A program made the position numbers and the translations under genes. Positions 1 through 10,685 of a stretch of DNA of 64,000 nucleotides are shown one piece after another; position 1 is the first letter of the stretch, and each line of letters opens with the position of its first letter. Location: the NCBI GenBank assembly GCA_024516035.1, contig JAMCCL010000057.1:57690-121689 (forward strand), written 5' to 3'. Source of the stretch: Bactericera cockerelli (Eukaryota > Arthropoda > Insecta > Hemiptera > Triozidae). The notes under the pieces were generated by a model, which saw only the letters and a list, made by a program, of their open reading frames with translations, was not told the origin of the DNA and did no database searches.

Positions 1-707
1 TGCGCAAAAGGAGAAGCAGAGAAATGAAAATACATACCCTATTAACTAGAGGACGGAGTTATCCAACGAAAACCCTGTTAAGTGTTAAGGTCACCAATGT
101 TGTTAAGGTTGTTGTTTTCTGGCCTGGCGCCTGGCATGACTAGTACCATATCTATAACGTCTTACGGCGATACAAATGTCAAAATATGAAGCATTTTAGA
201 ATCTTTTTTCTGATATCAAGAAAGTGATTAACACAAACATGATAGCTTTAAAAAAATAATAGAATTACTAAATAAAATATTTCGACCATCTTGAAAACCA
301 CTCACGACGTAACACGAGCGCCGACATCGATTGTACGGCTCATATTGGAACAATCAGAAGTCGATACAATACCGATTGATTTCATCAACTGTTGGAAGCA
401 ATTAAAATACTGATGAGTCTAGTAGCAGGTGAGAAATCGCTCGTTTCGATACTTCAGAGCCCCCCGGGGCAATCTGAATCGATCGCTAAACTGACTTGCA
501 GGTTTTGCAAATCGATTCAATTAACCAGGACTAATATTGGTTTTGCGCATACTCTTCTGCATACATTATTTCTCTGAGCCGTCCGAAGAAACCCTCAGGC
601 GCTGCGCTGTGCAGATAAAAAACATGATACATACATCTGTGCTCCTAAAAGAACAAGTACATACATGAAAGTTTGTGGTGCGTTTACGTTCAGCCGAAAT
701 GGATTAA
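1..707. other. Intergenic stretch, no gene seen
   Basis: Open frames here are under 65 codons, with no recognisable motif. The only homology I see is a fragment near 205-262 resembling the body of SINE C. Confidence 0.5.
205..262 (+). repeat. Truncated SINE C fragment
   Basis: The words TGATATCAA, GATTAACACAAA and ATGATAGCTTT appear in the same order as in the fuller SINE C copy at 10686-10985 (TGATATCAA, GATCAACACAAA, ATGATAACTTT), with a short deletion between the first two. The tRNA-like head is missing. The match is short, so chance similarity is not excluded. Confidence 0.35.
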
Positions 708-790
708 AGAGGGCTGGGTAGACAAGATTGCCACTGACAGAGAGCCCCGCCCTTATCTGTTTATTATTTTCTTTTTTTAATATTACTTAA
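708..790 (+). repeat. Dispersed repeat G, partial copy
   Basis: The segment has the G signature: GGGTTGGGTGGA-like start (here GGGCTGGGTAGA), then GATTGCCA, then CCCGCCCTT, then a T-rich stretch with TTTATTATTTTCTTTTTTTA. Other copies are at 21387-21515 (plus), 48845-48908 (minus), 60016-60130 (plus) and 19433-19530 (minus). G has no visible coding capacity. It is probably a short retroelement or a 3' end, because better copies finish in TAA-rich tails. Confidence 0.55.
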
Positions 791-2300
791 TAATTTAAAA
801 AGGTACTTGTGCTCCGGAACCGTTTTCGCATCACTTCAGGACACTTTACCTCTATGCAAAGTAATGGTAAAGTGTCACACAAGGCATTCTGATTGGTTCA
901 TTTGAAAGTAATCACCGATCAGAGTGCGTTGAGTGACGGTTGAAACAGAGATTTGAGTATTTTGAGAGTGGAGAGTGTTTCTGGAATGGGACCTGGCTAC
1001 CGATTACACGTTTCTTATGAGATAGAATTTGAATCAAGAGATTCAGTAGTTTCTACTTGTGAGGGGAAAACTTTTCACATTGCAAGAATTTTACAGTTTA
1101 AATGTCTAATGGAAATTCTTAGGGGTAACGCAACAAGCGTTTGCCCCATATTTCATCTGATGAAGAAAGGAGAATACATTTTTATAAATAGAGCATAGCA
1201 CTTAACCTCCAGAAAAATGTCCAGAGGGGTAGATACCCGTCATCAATCTTTCCACCACGATGACACAACACTCATGAACATGTAAAATATCGTCATGTCA
1301 CATATTTTCTACAAAAGGGTTTCATGGGAATCAAATAAAAACGGATTAAACCAGTTTCTACTGTTCCTACAATACGCACACACACACACACAAGTCAACT
1401 ATTCATCCAAATGCGATGCAAAAAAAAACAAAACAAAACAAAACCGGTCGACCCATTACTGAATATTCTTTTCATGTGTTCCCTGTACTGTTTACACTTG
1501 TAATATTTATAGCTAATCCTCTGAAAACACGATCAAATAATTCCGAGACACGCCAATAAAAACACAACAAGCTCATATTTCAAAACACCTGACTCCGCAG
1601 AACTTTCAGTTCCCAAAGCTCTGGTTGGAACTTAATAAAGATAAATGGACTGCTAATCTAACTTCACATATCTCAAAACACTTGCAGGTTAGTGCTCGCG
1701 GACCAATTGGTGGAATTGGCCTCATACGAGTCATGCGGGACGCACTAATCTCTGTCATAGAGACAAATCCGATTCGCACGTATTGCGTACGATCTAGTAT
1801 TCTAGTATGACCAGTCGACTAACACCACTTCAAGGGGATCGATTTTCTCCACAAAAATAAATAAATGAAGTTGTGGTTTATTTATGTTATCTCCCGTAAA
1901 GGTTGCTCATATTTCATTCAGTCAGAGTAATAGCTGTGAAATTAAACATTCAAGAAATTAAACATTCAAGGCGCCTGTGCTTCACAAAGATTATAGAAGG
2001 ACATTTAAAAAAGTCTCCTGACGCACTCAAACTGGAGTATCGAATTTCTTTTTCTATCAATTTACCTTCTCCAATTGATTTAGAGTTGGCATTTGTGTCA
2101 TGAAGATTTGTTCTTCATTAGTTTCCATCCCTCCATTTCCGTGTGTCTGGCATATCCAACATGAATAATGGACTCTGACGAAGAAAGGATCTGGTTTTTT
2201 ACCTTACCAAAACTGTTAGCGCAATGGGACTCCCTGTCTCGAGCCGACAGTCTAAATAAATCACTACTATACTATACTGATGACGCAGAAAATGTAATAA
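791..2300. other. Intergenic stretch with a short CA microsatellite
   Basis: Reading frames of up to 81 codons (953-1198) carry no motif I recognise and begin at non-ATG codons. A (CA)8 microsatellite lies at 1377-1392 and a short AAAAC-type run at about 1420-1445. I see no repeat family shared with the rest of the window until the Helitron at 2301. Confidence 0.5.
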
Positions 2301-2540
2301 TCTCTATATATAAAACAGAAAAAAGGACTACCTACCTATGTTTGTTTGTTTGTCCGGAGTTGTTTAGCCAAAACGGTAAGAGATAGCGAAAAATGTCTCA
2401 GAGTTGACCCCCCCAAAACCATTATCGCTTTGTCTAGAAAAATTATAAAAAGTTCAAAAAGGCATTGCTGTCCAGCAGTATGGCCATGCCTTAGTAAATT
2501 TGAAATTTAGTCCCGTTGCAAAGCACGGGCAAACGGCTAG
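2301..2540 (+). mobile_element. Non-autonomous Helitron, complete short copy
   Basis: The element begins TCTCTATATATAAAA and ends GGCAAACGGCTAG, with host A before and T after, which is the Helitron rule of insertion between A and T with 5'-TC and CTRR-3' ends. A hairpin with arms CCCGT and ACGGG and loop TGCAAAGC lies seven bases before CTAG. The 240-bp copy has no open frame and must rely on Rep/helicase supplied elsewhere. It matches the minus-strand copy at 21516-21787 almost throughout, apart from a tetranucleotide expansion in that copy. Confidence 0.88.
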
Positions 2541-4420
2541 TATTTAATATACTAAACTTGTACTATAAAAGGAAAGTAATTTAATGGGCAATTTTTTTGC
2601 TAATGAATGGCTTTCGCAATAAACCTTCATGATGTATTGCCCTTACTGTTCCGTCTATATGCACCGCTGGGCCAATGCGTGGAGTTACTGGATTCAGAAT
2701 ATCCTGACGAATGTTCCCATGGTACAGAATCCATCATGACGGATTTGATAGACCTCCGGACTGTTAATTACGTCTAATTATCATCGCAAAGAAACCCAAA
2801 TGATTGACGTGCGTCTTGCGTAACTATTTTTTAATCATGCGCTCTCTGATCGAAACATCAAAGCCTTGCAGATCAGTGTCAAAAGCTTCATTCCTAACGT
2901 GAGACAGGTATTTTATAGGGTGTATCAAAAATTAAAAAAGGGTTCATTATGTCATAATGTCAGTACTGAATAAATCCCAACTGATGAGTCCCGCAGACCG
3001 AAACAGCTGTCCTGAGATGTCTAGACTTCAGACTATTCTAGAGCTTAGAGAAGCAAATATTTAGTAAAGCCATAGCACAACAGAATTTAGTAAAGCGAAT
3101 TAGAGTAGTTGTGCTTATCACAATACAAGAAAAGTATATCATTTTTTTCTCACAGAACAGAATTTTTTCTAATATTTTCATGCATAGCAAAGATTTTTTT
3201 CTAATATTTGTCAAACAGGGTTTAATATTTTATCAAAATTTTAATGTTGGAAAAGGAAATGACAGTATCCAGAGATCAAACCATTAGGTTACATCAATAT
3301 TAGGGTATGGAGATGCTTTGTTATTGACCTCCCACCTCTTCAATGGAGGACATTTATTTAAAATGGTTTCTCGTGGAGTTGTTGAGTTTTGTCATGAAAT
3401 GAAATTAGAAATTAATTCATTTGACTCAATGTCAGTTTCAAATTATTGCACTCTGTATACAATACAATGCCATAAAGAGAGACTGGAATTACCTGAGCTG
3501 ATTGCTTCAAAAAACATGCCAGGATTAGAGAAGTCAAACAGAGTTCGCTGTGTAGTGTCAAGGAAATCGGTTTTCAATCTAGTCCGAAGAAAAAAAAAGA
3601 AGAACATGTAGATGACATTTACATGGTAGGCAAAGTGAAGCAGATCATACTAAAATGATGACGATCTATTTGACTTCTTTGACTAGTAGGGTGCACAATC
3701 TTTTGAAATGTAAAGGTCTATTGAAGCTCATAAGCTCAATAGATGCGCAATTCCAAAGCTCTAGAGTATATACCTAGGATGGATGAACCTGCCCAAAAAC
3801 GACATGAAGTACTTTTACTCCAGCATTTGATTGCTATTCTTAAATAATCGAGAAAAAAACTATTATCATCATTACACCTGAAGTTCTGAACATAAAAACA
3901 AATGTCTCTATATCATACAACTACCCAGAGTAAGGTCACAATGGCTTTATAATCACACATAACTAAATAAGCGACCCTTCTGGTTACAATTAGCATTATG
4001 CTACTCTTGCAATCAATCCTTCTCAAATAAAAACGAACATAAGGTCCTGCGTCTTATCCATGGAAATTTAGTTGAAAAAGTTGAAAAAATTGCAGCAATT
4101 ACTTCAGTAGAGTACTACATGATCCCAATCAAAATTAAATGCATTCGAGAAAATCGCAGACAATTTCTCCAATTAATATCCGAGATCAATATTATTATCA
4201 CTTTTATTACGGTTAGAACTTTTATGGTTAAAATATTTATATAGAAACAAAATAGTACTATGTACCAAGTACCATAATATGTTATGATCATATTGATCCT
4301 TATGTTTGTTGCTGTTGTTGTAATTTATTATCACTACCAATAAAGTACTTAAACGCCAATTGCAGCACCAGTCACTTCTGCAGAGCTCATATTAACACCA
4401 GTTTACCTGCACTTAGTGAC
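2541..4420. other. Intergenic AT-rich stretch, no gene seen
   Basis: A 97-codon frame at 3318-3611 has no recognisable domain and ends in a lysine-rich stretch encoded by an A-run, so I do not call it a gene. A weak SINE C-like fragment lies at 3044-3145. Nothing else is identifiable. Confidence 0.45.
3044..3145 (+). repeat. Possible SINE C body fragment
   Basis: AAGCAAATATTTAGTAAAGC and a second TTTAGTAAAGCGA followed by GTAGTTGTG resemble the stretch after the tRNA-like head of the SINE C copy at 10745-10790 (AAGCAAATATTTGGTAAAGC, then TGGTTGTG). The first piece is duplicated here. The head and 3' tail are absent. Confidence 0.4.
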
Positions 4421-4554
4421 GTCATGTTATCTGCTGAATTGGACAGGCTCATATTATGTAGTGACACGCCCATTATCATTGGTTTTAACGATCATGTAGA
4501 AATATTAAAGTCTTGTTTACGACCTGCAATAGAGTCTTTATCGATTGATTTCGC

Positions 4555-5300
4555 CCCTACCTATAGGCAGCTATTACCTTTGGTTTGGAGATATGATTTG
4601 CTTACGTTTAAACATATGAAGATGCTAGATCAAGACATTTATTTACTTTCGGTTTGAAAAAATTAATATTTTAGTCCTAGGCAGTAGGTATTACTTGTAA
4701 TTGAATCTTTGGTTTGATGATATATTGGACCTGAGGAGCTATTACCTTTTGTATGGAGATATGAAGATATTAGGATAAGTTTAAAGTTAAAAAGATATTA
4801 GACTAAGTCAGTTATTAACTTTCGGTTTAAGACATGAATATTTCAGTTATAGGCAGTAAGCTATTACTTGAACCTTGATTTGGAGTTTTGAGATATATTG
4901 GTCCTAGGCAGCTTTTACCTTTGGCATGGAACTATTAGGATACGTTCAAAGTTATGAAGATGTTAGACCAAGGCAGCTGTTACCTTTGCTTTCAAGAAAA
5001 TCAAGAAATGTACATTTGAGTCCTAGGTAGTAGCTACTCAAACATTTGGTTTAGAGATGTGAAAATGTCAGCTTAAATTTCAAGACAATATGAAGAACTC
5101 AGACCAAGCCAACTAGCGTATCTTTGGATTTTTTTAAAGATATCTCACGGATTGAAAATATAGAAATTTATTCTAATAACTCTCTCATTGTAACACAGCT
5201 TTTTTTTTTTTTAGTAAATAAATGATAATAATAATAAATAAAAGTGTTGGACTAGGCAGCATTTACCTTCGGATTGCTGATATGGAGATGTTAGACCACT
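4555..5300. repeat. Ancient degenerate tandem repeat
   Basis: The words TAGGCAGCTATTACC, TTTGG(T/C), GGAGATATGAAGAT and TTAGAC recur in the same order several times (near 4563, 4680, 4735, 4850, 4905, 4970, 5028 and 5255). Copies have diverged by many substitutions and indels, so no exact period can be given; spacing is roughly 60-120 bp. The array holds no usable reading frame. The LINE at 5446 inserted shortly downstream. Confidence 0.6.
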
Positions 5301-5431
5301 CAACATATACTATAACAAACGTGCTGATGGTATTTGCTTATCTGCACGAGCTTCGTAACTCATTTATTTGAATAATCATTGAGCTTCACAGCTCACCACT
5401 AATATGTTTGAATAATCATTGACATGCCGAT

Positions 5432-5445
5432 TAGTATCTCACTGA
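5432..5445. repeat. Left target-site duplication of the LINE
   Basis: The 14 bases TAGTATCTCACTGA are repeated exactly at 6976-6989. The two copies bracket the LINE fragment. Confidence 0.9.
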
Positions 5446-6813
5446 AACAAAACAAAAATTACAAAAGGTGTATTGGAAGGGGATTCTTGCTCGCCGTTGT
5501 GCTTCATAATCTTCATAAACGACCTTGAGTCTTATCTCAGACAAAAGGGCGCTGATGGTGTCAGCATAAACAATTCAACAAACATATTATTACTACTATA
5601 CTGTGATGATCTCATCTTGTTATCAAGCAGCAAGATAGATTTACAAAGGAAACTAAACTACCTATCCTCATATTGCACTGATAATAAAATTATAGTTAAT
5701 GAAGCGAAATCCAAAGTAGTAATATTTAGACGTGGAGGAAAGCTGCCTAAATCGGATAAATTCTTCTATAATAATCGTCCCTTAGAAGTAACATCTGATT
5801 ACATATACCTAGGCATAAAGTTCTCTTCACATGGGGTTTTTCATAAAGCTTCGCAGCAGGCAGCATCTAAAGGCAGAATGGCAGTTTCCGCAGTGAGAAA
5901 TATCCTTGTCAATGCAAAGGCAGAATCACACGAATCCAGGATGAAACTCTACAACTCTGTAGTCACAGCAACACTACTTTATGGATCGGAGGTCTGGGGA
6001 AGCAGATATGAGGAGGTGATCGATGCATGCCAAAGTCACTTCCTCAAGTCTGTTTACTGTCTACCGCGGAACACTCCCCACTACATGCTCAGACTGGAGA
6101 TGGGAGAGGTCAAGCTGTCATGTAAAGTTCTGAAGCTAATGTTAGCATGGTGGCTAAAACTCCTCAATATGGATTCCGAGCGTTATCCAAAAATATGTTA
6201 CAATCAATTGATAGTATTGGATCAAAGATCAAGTAATTTAATTAAATATAATTGGGTATCTCTTTTAAAAAATAAATTGGTAACTTTGGGTTATGGGGAA
6301 ATTTGGGAGGCCCAAGACCACTCACTTTTAAAAGCAAGGATGAATGAGGTTCTGATTACTAATAGGCAGCAAGCCATAGAGGAGGATTGGAGGCGTGCCT
6401 CCCTTTCCTCCTTCAGTTCTTTGTATAAAGAAATTAAATTAAAACCTGTGTGCGACACTTCATTTACCTCAGATTATTTATTAGATCTTGGCCCCATTGA
6501 CCGTGTTAGGATTGTAGCCCAACTTAGGCTATCTGGTAATTTATATGTGAACTTTTACCTCAGTAAAACTAGCTACAATTGGGACGCAAATGAACTTTGC
6601 TCCATGTGTAATAATCATGTAAAAGAGGATCTGACCCATTTTATGTTACATTGTCCTCAGTATAATACAATAAGAGAAAAATATTTAAATTCGTTTACAC
6701 ATGATTGTAATTTGGAATATATCCTAAAAAATCTTACCAGAAAGAATGTTAATGGTATTTATTTTTACATGGTTGAGGCGTTGAGGTTGAGAGCTTTTAT
6801 GAGAAATGAATAA
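5446..6813 (+). CDS. LINE reverse transcriptase, C-terminal part (5'-truncated)
   Basis: The frame is open from the left insertion junction to TAA at 6811-6813, 456 codons, with no true start because the 5' half was never copied. Counting from the TTG at 5473, the reverse transcriptase palm motif EGDSCSPLCF lies at residues 2-11, the catalytic box YCDD at 43-46 (the second residue is usually Ala) and the thumb-side motif YLG at 112-114. A C-terminal CCHC arrangement, C376-x2-C379-x9-H389-x4-C394, matches the zinc-knuckle-like terminus seen in many jockey, CR1 and L2-type ORF2 proteins. The full protein would copy element RNA into DNA at a nicked target. This copy lacks the endonuclease and early reverse transcriptase motifs, so it cannot be autonomous. 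It is not a host gene. Confidence 0.92.
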   Translation, partial: NKTKITKGVLEGDSCSPLCFIIFINDLESYLRQKGADGVSINNSTNILLLLYCDDLILLSSSKIDLQRKLNYLSSYCTDNKIIVNEAKSKVVIFRRGGKLPKSDKFFYNNRPLEVTSDYIYLGIKFSSHGVFHKASQQAASKGRMAVSAVRNILVNAKAESHESRMKLYNSVVTATLLYGSEVWGSRYEEVIDACQSHFLKSVYCLPRNTPHYMLRLEMGEVKLSCKVLKLMLAWWLKLLNMDSERYPKICYNQLIVLDQRSSNLIKYNWVSLLKNKLVTLGYGEIWEAQDHSLLKARMNEVLITNRQQAIEEDWRRASLSSFSSLYKEIKLKPVCDTSFTSDYLLDLGPIDRVRIVAQLRLSGNLYVNFYLSKTSYNWDANELCSMCNNHVKEDLTHFMLHCPQYNTIREKYLNSFTHDCNLEYILKNLTRKNVNGIYFYMVEALRLRAFMRNE

Positions 6814-6975
6814 TGAGAAAATAATAATATGATCTAAGTATTTAATTTTATATAACTTTGTTATGTCTTTTATTATTATTATGCTTATGAAATGTCTTTA
6901 ATATGTAATTTAATATGTGCCAACCGTTGTAACATTTTTTTAAAAAAAATAAATACAACTATATATACCTATACC
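5446..6975 (+). mobile_element. 5'-truncated non-LTR retrotransposon (LINE)
   Basis: This insertion is bounded by a perfect 14-bp direct repeat. It contains the C-terminal half of a reverse transcriptase polyprotein, a 3' UTR of about 160 bp, and a tail that runs through AATAAA to a doubled TATACC at the right junction. The endonuclease and early reverse transcriptase motifs are missing, as expected when target-primed reverse transcription stops early. Perfect duplications and an unbroken frame argue for a recent insertion. The microsatellite-like tail suits the CR1/L2/jockey side of the LINE tree better than an L1-type poly-A tail; the exact clade is unresolved. Confidence 0.9.
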
Positions 6976-6989
6976 TAGTATCTCACTGA
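6976..6989. repeat. Right target-site duplication of the LINE
   Basis: TAGTATCTCACTGA, identical to 5432-5445. Removing the insertion and one copy restores the presumed empty site, which reads on into TTTATTTTCATGGG. Confidence 0.9.
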
Positions 6990-7032
6990 TTTATTTTCAT
7001 GGGTGGCAGTCGTGGAAACTGCAACCCAAAGT

Positions 7033-7329
7033 TCAGGGTGACATCGGTCCTCCTTCATAGATACCATGCCAAGATGCTGATGCTAGGATGATGGTAACTT
7101 TGCTGCTATGAAAATATTGTTGTTCAGGCGCGCCCAGTGGGGAAATGTTTTGGGGGTGCTGCCACATAAACCGGACTAGGGATTTATAGAGTCTGTCTCT
7201 TAGTACCTGATGGGTTTGAATTTGTTTACCATGCCAATCGTAATAATTATAAATTAATTTTCTAGAAATGTGTAATGATAGGACAAGAAAAAACTCTCTT
7301 TTTCCTTTTTTTATCTGGGGGTGCTGCAC
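7033..7329 (-). repeat. Dispersed repeat H, minus-strand copy with an open frame
   Basis: On the minus strand the segment carries TTGGCATGGTAAACAAA, a variable stretch, then GGTTTATGTGGCAGCACCCC and CAAAACATTT. The same words in the same order occur at 22795-22905 on the plus strand inside a small mariner-type MITE. A 98-codon frame exists here with the string YDWHGKQIQTHQVLRDRLYK, but I do not recognise it and the second copy does not keep the frame. It could be the remnant of a transposon protein or a chance opening. Confidence 0.5.
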
Positions 7330-7362
7330 TTGCTGCAGTTCCGCAGCTCCTTAGCGCCTGTT

Positions 7363-7745
7363 GTTGGTTATGCTGTTAGTTTTCTTGTTTTCAATGATGG
7401 CGTTAGGGTGGTTAATGTTGGTTATGATGTACGTAAGTTTTATTGTTTTCAATGATGGTTTTGGGATAGTTATTGTTGGTTATGATGTTAGTTTTCTTGT
7501 TTTTAATGATGGTGTTGGGGTGGTTAATGTTGGTTATGATGTAATTTTTGTTGTTTTCAATGATGGCGTTGGGATGGTTATTGTTGGTTATGATGTTAGT
7601 TTTGTTGTTTTCAATGATGGTTTTGGGATAGTTATTGTTGGTTATGATGTTAGTTTTGTTGTTTTCAATGATGCTGTTGAGGTTGTTATTGTTGTTTAAG
7701 ATGTTAGTATAGTTGCTTATAATGATCATGATTACTGCTATTCCT
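7363..7745. repeat. 54-bp minisatellite
   Basis: About six and a half head-to-tail copies of a 54-bp unit begin GTTGGTTATGATGTTAG and contain GTTTTCAATGATGG. Copy two is three bases longer. Because the unit is a multiple of three and lacks stops, both strands show long open frames, which I treat as by-products. The last copy decays after 7690. Confidence 0.88.
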
Positions 7746-8482
7746 GCTGAGGACACTCTTGCTGCAACTGATGGTCAGGATAATGTTGCTGTGGTGGTGC
7801 TCCTTGTTAAAAGAGATGATTTAAATAAACCGTTCAAGAGTTATGACTTGTGACGGACGGCGCCGGCGTGCGGAGAAGGGTTCGTTAATAGGGTTCTTTT
7901 CTTCATATAAACAAAACCCTAAAAATTATCCGTGCCTGAAGTATTTGCCCACTCAACACTGCGCATTTTAAACCAAAACCACCTGGGCCATTAAAAATAT
8001 TTCCTCTTAATTATATGCCAACGTACAATGGTATTCCTTTTATTGACCATCATTTCATTTTCAATTTGAGGAGTCACCAATTAAACAATTAAAAATACGT
8101 TCAACTAAACTTTTACTGTAGGCTACCGCTTTAGAGTCAAAGGTTCTATTCCCGGTTGCAAACGCAGACATTTTTTATTGCCTTCAATAGATCAACTTCT
8201 TCATTTTTAGTCTTATTTTTTTCTTCAACATTTTTTTTTTTCTTTCTTTTCTTAACAATCGCTTCTGTTCTTTTCGTTATTATATATCTCGTCCAATTGT
8301 TTACCAAGTCCATAAAACGTAGAGTACAATACCTGTGTCCATACGAGGATTGGTACTCGCATTAGTTCTTTTTTTAGTGCAGCTTTAAAGTTTTCTCCTT
8401 GTTTATGATATGGTCATCATGGCTGTTAAAGCACAGAGGGAGTCCAGACTTTATAGACTCATATAATACAATAGCATCTTCT
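7746..8482. other. Intergenic stretch, no gene seen
   Basis: AT-rich with T-runs around 8210-8260. No repeat family, RNA gene or credible frame is visible. Confidence 0.5.
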
Positions 8483-8565
8483 TCTTTAAAAAAATATATG
8501 TTTCACAGCCCTTTTTATTTCGTAGCCATGAAACGCCAGCTACTGTAGATGCTTGTGAGACTAAA
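8483..8565 (-). mobile_element. SINE E, 3' fragment
   Basis: Read on the minus strand, this gives CACAAGCATCTACAGTAGCT, then GTTTCATGGCTACGAAATAA, GCTGTGAAACA and an A-rich end. The same string ends the SINE E copy at 23885-24155. The tRNA-like head and central part are missing, as in a 5'-truncated retroposed copy. Confidence 0.75.
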
Positions 8566-8569
8566 ATAA

Positions 8570-9940
8570 TATGATGAGCAAAGTAAAAATAATCGGTCAG
8601 TTTGTCTTTAAGGTTTTTCTATATGTTTCATTCAACTACTCCAAAGTTTTGTACACAGCATTCATTCACTAGGATCGTCACACAACACAAGGGGTGACAG
8701 TTGGTATAGAGAGACATCTACTGAAGTCAACTATTGAAAAGAAGTCTCTAACTACAAGAAGACGAAAGACTCTTCAAAATCGGAAAACTCTCAATCCGAC
8801 ACTTGATAGTCAAAACCTACCTCTACAAATCTATCCTTGGAGATCCAGAGGGGGAACGCTTCCAGTATTCTCGTGACTTTTCCTCCCAATCGCCCTCTCT
8901 AGATTACACCTACCAGCTTTAATTTGTTTGTTTCTTATTTGAAAATAAAGCTATGTTGTTTAACTTGATAGACCTCAAAGAAACCATCAAATGTCGGAAG
9001 ATTCAGCATCCCTCAGGTACATGGAAGGCGCAAGAAACATGAAGCAACACCTGCACAAACGTGTGTTTATCATTGAGATACACCATCTGCATTCAGAACG
9101 ACATAGAAACTGTGTACAAATGTTCATGATTACACCAGATTCCCACAGCTCTAGGGGATACCAATGTACCATCGTGGAGCAATGCTCTCTCGGGTTGCCA
9201 AATGATACCCCCCTGATTGTATTTAACATGAAATAGGTACTTTTGCTAAAACGATACAATTTCGTAAATCAACAATTTATAATGTTGCAAAAGTTGCTCG
9301 TTTTGATGTTTATCAATGGTTGTCTGCTTGTTTAATTATCTTCACGCTCCGATCTTGACGCACTCTATCGAGGTGAAATATATCAGAATTTCAGTCGTAT
9401 ATCTCGAGCACAGCATGTCGCACGTACATGTAATTCACTGGGCAGGAATGACTACCAGAAAGCAGTGAACCAGGGCAATGATGGCTGTTCCTGATCGAAT
9501 TACCGATGAAGAAAACAAGATTGCCTTGGTAGCGTTTCAACTGCAGCCGACCCGGTAATGGGTTTTCAAGTGTTATAATTGATCTTACTTCATTTTACGT
9601 CTGCGGTATGGCTGCATTTGTAATATTGAACTTCATAGAAGGATTAGAAATATGATCGATGAGAAAATATCAATTATTCAATTTAGTCGCCTCTTCGGAC
9701 AGTTTTAGATAAAAGTGTGTGTCGGGTCGGGCATTATTATTATTATTGAATGATCGTTGGATCTACATAAAATGCATGAAAAAATGTACATATGTACGGT
9801 GAAAAATAAAAATACTTTCAGTTTATAAGCAAGTTAAAGCTTTCAGCCATTCTACCACGTGATAATTGTAAGGCTATTATAAACATGCATGGGTAAGCAT
9901 TAATTTTATAAAAAAGAAGATAATGGTATTTATATCAATT
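8570..9940. other. Intergenic stretch, no gene seen
   Basis: Short overlapping frames on both strands near 8990-9260 (about 80-90 codons each) have no motif and shadow each other. A possible AATAAA lies at about 8944. No repeat family is recognised. Confidence 0.45.
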
Positions 9941-9942
9941 AT

Positions 9943-10018
9943 TCTCCCGGCCTCGAACTCTAACCACTAACCTTCAGGTTACGAGTCCGCTGTCAAAAGT
10001 CCGAGCTAATGAAGTCGC
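9943..10018 (-). mobile_element. tRNA-like sequence, probable SINE head
   Basis: On the minus strand the order is ATTAGCTCGGAC (A-box-like), an anticodon-arm-like GGACTCGTAACCTGAAGG with CGT in the anticodon position, then GGTTAGAGTTCGAGGCC (B-box-like). It resembles a threonine tRNA, but the acceptor stem does not pair cleanly and the D arm is expanded. I call it a tRNA-derived repeat rather than a functional tRNA gene. Confidence 0.45.
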
Positions 10019-10100
10019 TTTTCATTACAAGTTGATCTAGCATGAACTTGATTTTTTAATGAACCCTCCCATGTGAATAACTGAAAAGTTCAAAATAAGC

Positions 10101-10593
10101 GCGAAATTAATAGACAAATTCTATATCTCAAGTCATTGCTAAGCGTCGGCTTTCCCTATCTTACACAGTACGCATACCGTGACTTAGCACCACAAAGGTA
10201 TTACAAAAACGTCTATTAATTCCGCCCTAAGATTTTTACTGACTATGAGAGTGCGTCTAATTTAACTCTGCTCTTATTTCTGAAAGACAGGTACATGGCA
10301 TTGACTGTAAGATCGTTTTCAACTAGGAAATAGTAAGCTAATCTCTAGCATAGAATGTGTTGACTCAAGAAGTGAAGTTCAAATTGAGGAAGTACCTGTC
10401 AGGATAATTCATCTTGAGCAAACGAGCATTGCTCAGGGAGGTTCATTAGAAAAACTTAGGACGAAATTAATAGACGTTTTTGTAATACCTCCGTGGCGCC
10501 AAGTCTCGGTTTGCGTACTGACTTAAGTTGGGGAAAACTGACGCTTAGCTAGGAGCTAGGACTAAAGTTATCGATATATTCTATTAATTTTGT
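10101..10593. mobile_element. Foldback-type MITE with long inverted repeats
   Basis: An arm of about 137 bp at 10101-10237 is repeated inverted at about 10449-10593. Shared words include AAATTAATAGA, GCTAAGCGTC, CAGTACGCA, and GTATTACAAAAACG next to TCTATTAATT. The central loop of about 210 bp has no open frame. The element lacks a transposase. I cannot assign a superfamily because no target-site duplication is obvious. Confidence 0.78.
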
Positions 10594-10685
10594 AACCCAT
10601 TTAAATGGTTGTTGTTATTATTAGTTTAAAACTGTTGTGAAAAATGTCTAGTGATTGAGCACAATTTCCTTTGCTTTAGCAACCT

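Noticed and set aside
7412..7756. Asparagine/isoleucine-rich 114-codon minus-strand frame
   Set aside because: Antisense reading of the 54-bp minisatellite.
9943..10018. Functional tRNA-Thr gene
   Set aside because: The A- and B-box-like strings are present but the acceptor stem does not pair and arm lengths are off; a SINE head fits better.
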